Assembly (NCBI RefSeq): GCF_014694405.1
Contig: NZ_JAAUWV010000015.1
Location: 18,213-82,212, forward strand
Source of the DNA: Pseudoalteromonas sp. S16_S37
GTDB lineage: Bacteria; Pseudomonadota; Gammaproteobacteria; Enterobacterales; Alteromonadaceae
Length of the DNA stretch: 64,000 nt
Direction of reading: 5' to 3'
The position numbers and the translations under genes were made by a program. Of the stretch, positions 62,451-64,000 are shown piece by piece; within the stretch, counting starts at the first letter, position 1; each line of letters opens with the position of its first letter. A model generated the notes under the pieces. The model made no database searches. It was not told where the DNA came from and worked only from the letters and a program-made list of their open reading frames with translations.

Positions 62451-64000
62451 ATGACGACAGAACTAACCAGTGCTGTCACCGCATTACAAAATGTGGCCGA
62501 CAAGCACGAGCAATTAAACAGCCAATACCAAGGTACGCACGATACATTAGCTGCCAACACCAAAGCCATGACGGATTGGCAAACCCAACAAGGCACGGTT
62601 GAGCTAACCGACCAAAGCGGCAATAAACACGCCACACCGACACTAAAAACACTGGTAGAACAAGCGCAAAGCGTGAATCCGCACCCCGATGTTATGACTA
62701 AAGCCCAGTTTGATGCCCTGCGCCAAATGCGCAAGCAGCAATATGCGGGGAGTGGGTTTGTTGAGTGGGGTTACGGTGACTCTACAATTAACGCAGTCAA
62801 CCATGGCATGTGGGAATACCAAAACAAATTGAACCTAGGGCGTTCAGGTAAAGTGGGTGGTTGGGTTGGTACAGATAAATCGTCTAGCCCATTTCCAAAT
62901 GTGCTGATTGATGGCGTATCCCATGAGCTTCAGTCGGTCGATTATCCATACGGTATTGTAAGCTGTAACTTCCCCCCAGCCCCCGATGGCACTAAAACCT
63001 ACGACTCAGCCACAGGCATAGTGACTCAACACAGCAATGCAGAAGTCGCGTTTGCGTCTGAAACTGAGACAAACAAGGTCATTACCTCACGTAAAGACCT
63101 GGTATTTTTAGAGTCATGGCATGAGAAAATTGCCGATAAAGATGTGGTTTACCCATTAGGTAATGTGCAATACGGGGCAACTAGTTATGAAGGTATAGCA
63201 CTACTTAACAACCTAGTGGCACAAGGCTACTCAGCGTTTGGTGCGTGGGACCAAAATACCAAGGGCTATGGTGTTAAATGGTCAACACTCACAGATGTTC
63301 AAAAAGCGGTGTTTTTAGGAGAGCCAGAGCACAATATCTACTTTGACCCTAAAGCGAATGCGTATATTCAAGTTCGTTATCGGGTGAGGGTAGTTGAAGG
63401 TTATGGTGACCAATGGAATGAATTGCGCCCCTCGGTTCATGAGATAACAACAGAGTGGGCAATTGCGGATAGACAACGTATCACGTTTGCACAAGGCTCA
63501 TCAGATTCAATCACGACAAAAGTGTTTGTAATGAAAGGGCATGCTCATACGGTATTAACTAAACAAGATAACGGGGTTGCTGAAGGTGAAGGCACAACGA
63601 TGGGCGCGTTGAGTCATGGCAATACCAAACCATTAGGCATCCCAATCGCTTTAGTTCAGCGCCTAAACCAAGGTGCATATCACCCAAGCTATAACCCTAT
63701 GGGATGCGATAGATGGATAAAGCAAGATGTTATTGCTGGTGAGTGGTATACACACACTGACTTTATCAACGCATCTCGAAGCAAGGCATTTTTCGAGGCT
63801 ATTCAATCGGGTGAATCAGGAAAGCAGCGTGCAGGTTCTATCGGTTCGGGGCTTACGGGTCGTCCAGACCAATATAAATACCACGATGCTATCTATGCTG
63901 GCCAAGTTGAAGACTTACGTTTAAATGCCAATAAGCTCGATGTAAACCAACTTCGTGAAGACACCATGCATAAAGCGGTGTCGGGGACATTACGAGGTAA
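62451..64000 (+). CDS. Tip fibre protein G (partial, runs off the window)
   Basis: 516 codons are open with no stop to the last base. Starts MTTELTSAVTALQNVADKHEQ with TAGGTAA upstream. A short coil leads to AKAMTDWQTQQGTVELTD, then NPHPDVMTKAQFDALRQMRKQQYAGSGFVEWGY and a large globular part (FLESWHEKIADKDVVYPLGNVQYGAT...), with a His-containing segment VFVMKGHAHTVLT. The MTKAQFDALR...AGSGF segment is typical of marine phage and prophage fibres. Probably the receptor-binding partner of shaft protein F. Confidence 0.75.
   Translation, partial: MTTELTSAVTALQNVADKHEQLNSQYQGTHDTLAANTKAMTDWQTQQGTVELTDQSGNKHATPTLKTLVEQAQSVNPHPDVMTKAQFDALRQMRKQQYAGSGFVEWGYGDSTINAVNHGMWEYQNKLNLGRSGKVGGWVGTDKSSSPFPNVLIDGVSHELQSVDYPYGIVSCNFPPAPDGTKTYDSATGIVTQHSNAEVAFASETETNKVITSRKDLVFLESWHEKIADKDVVYPLGNVQYGATSYEGIALLNNLVAQGYSAFGAWDQNTKGYGVKWSTLTDVQKAVFLGEPEHNIYFDPKANAYIQVRYRVRVVEGYGDQWNELRPSVHEITTEWAIADRQRITFAQGSSDSITTKVFVMKGHAHTVLTKQDNGVAEGEGTTMGALSHGNTKPLGIPIALVQRLNQGAYHPSYNPMGCDRWIKQDVIAGEWYTHTDFINASRSKAFFEAIQSGESGKQRAGSIGSGLTGRPDQYKYHDAIYAGQVEDLRLNANKLDVNQLREDTMHKAVSGTLRG

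Larger units (their letters stand above)
34449..64000 (+). mobile_element. Headless phage-tail-like element (putative F-type tailocin), right end outside window
   Basis: All genes from 34779 to the window end are phage-like and on one strand: regulators, lysis genes, two baseplate J/I/DUF3751 modules, fibres with chaperone-like partners, then tail tube, G/GT chaperones, tape measure, minor tail proteins, J tip protein and fibres. No capsid, portal, terminase, head-tail connector, integrase or replication gene is present, and head genes are missing from their normal place directly upstream of the tail tube. No sheath gene, so non-contractile. The unseen sequence beyond 64,000 could change this view. 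Confidence 0.7.

Noticed and set aside
34449..64000. Complete prophage
   Set aside because: No integrase, repressor/replication module, terminase, portal or capsid gene in nearly 30 kb, and none where head genes normally precede the tail tube; kept as a tail-only element, subject to the sequence beyond the window.

Overview
The window reads as a marine gammaproteobacterium of the Alteromonadales, most likely Pseudoalteromonas. This is inferred from protein resemblance, low-to-moderate GC and gene order (ruvCAB, tolQRAB-pal-cpoB, a tRNA-Lys cluster, nadA); no database search was possible.

Bases 1-34,250 are ordinary chromosome. In order they hold a DUF72 protein (yecE) opposite aspS; a nitrilase-family amidase; a lone TfoX C-terminal domain protein; ruvCAB behind a LexA-like box; a candidate antisense-strand small RNA; the Tol-Pal envelope operon; seven identical tRNA-Lys genes plus one broken chimeric copy; nadA; tRNA-Ser(GGA); a TetR regulator facing an Old Yellow Enzyme reductase with two matching palindromic operators; a diguanylate cyclase; recC-recB-recD; an M20 amidohydrolase; an Mpo1-like membrane protein; an FHA regulator; a CBS protein; an M14-type peptidase/deacylase; a PilZ protein; and the translation factor ettA.

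Bases about 34,440-64,000 (running off the window) hold a phage-tail-like element with no head, portal, terminase, integrase or sheath gene in view. It starts with two small regulators and a lysis cassette (GH24 endolysin, 3-TM holin, membrane/coil protein). A 14-kb fibre region follows, with two P2-like baseplate J / tail I / DUF3751 modules alternating with fibre genes and small chaperone-like genes. After a repeat array and a promoter comes a siphovirus tail block: tail tube, tail chaperones G and G-T joined by a -1 frameshift, tape measure, two minor tail proteins, a 1398-aa lambda-J-like tip protein and more fibres.

The simplest reading is a non-contractile (F-type) tailocin carrying myovirus-type baseplate adaptors and several exchangeable receptor-binding proteins. 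Its two halves share an AGGTCA-N4-TGACC palindrome at the same distance from a -10-like box. Each is followed by an intrinsic-terminator-like hairpin before the first gene, which suggests one activator and possibly antitermination. Small palindromic repeats have inserted into two terminator hairpins, and a 23-bp inverted repeat flanks 7 kb of the fibre region.
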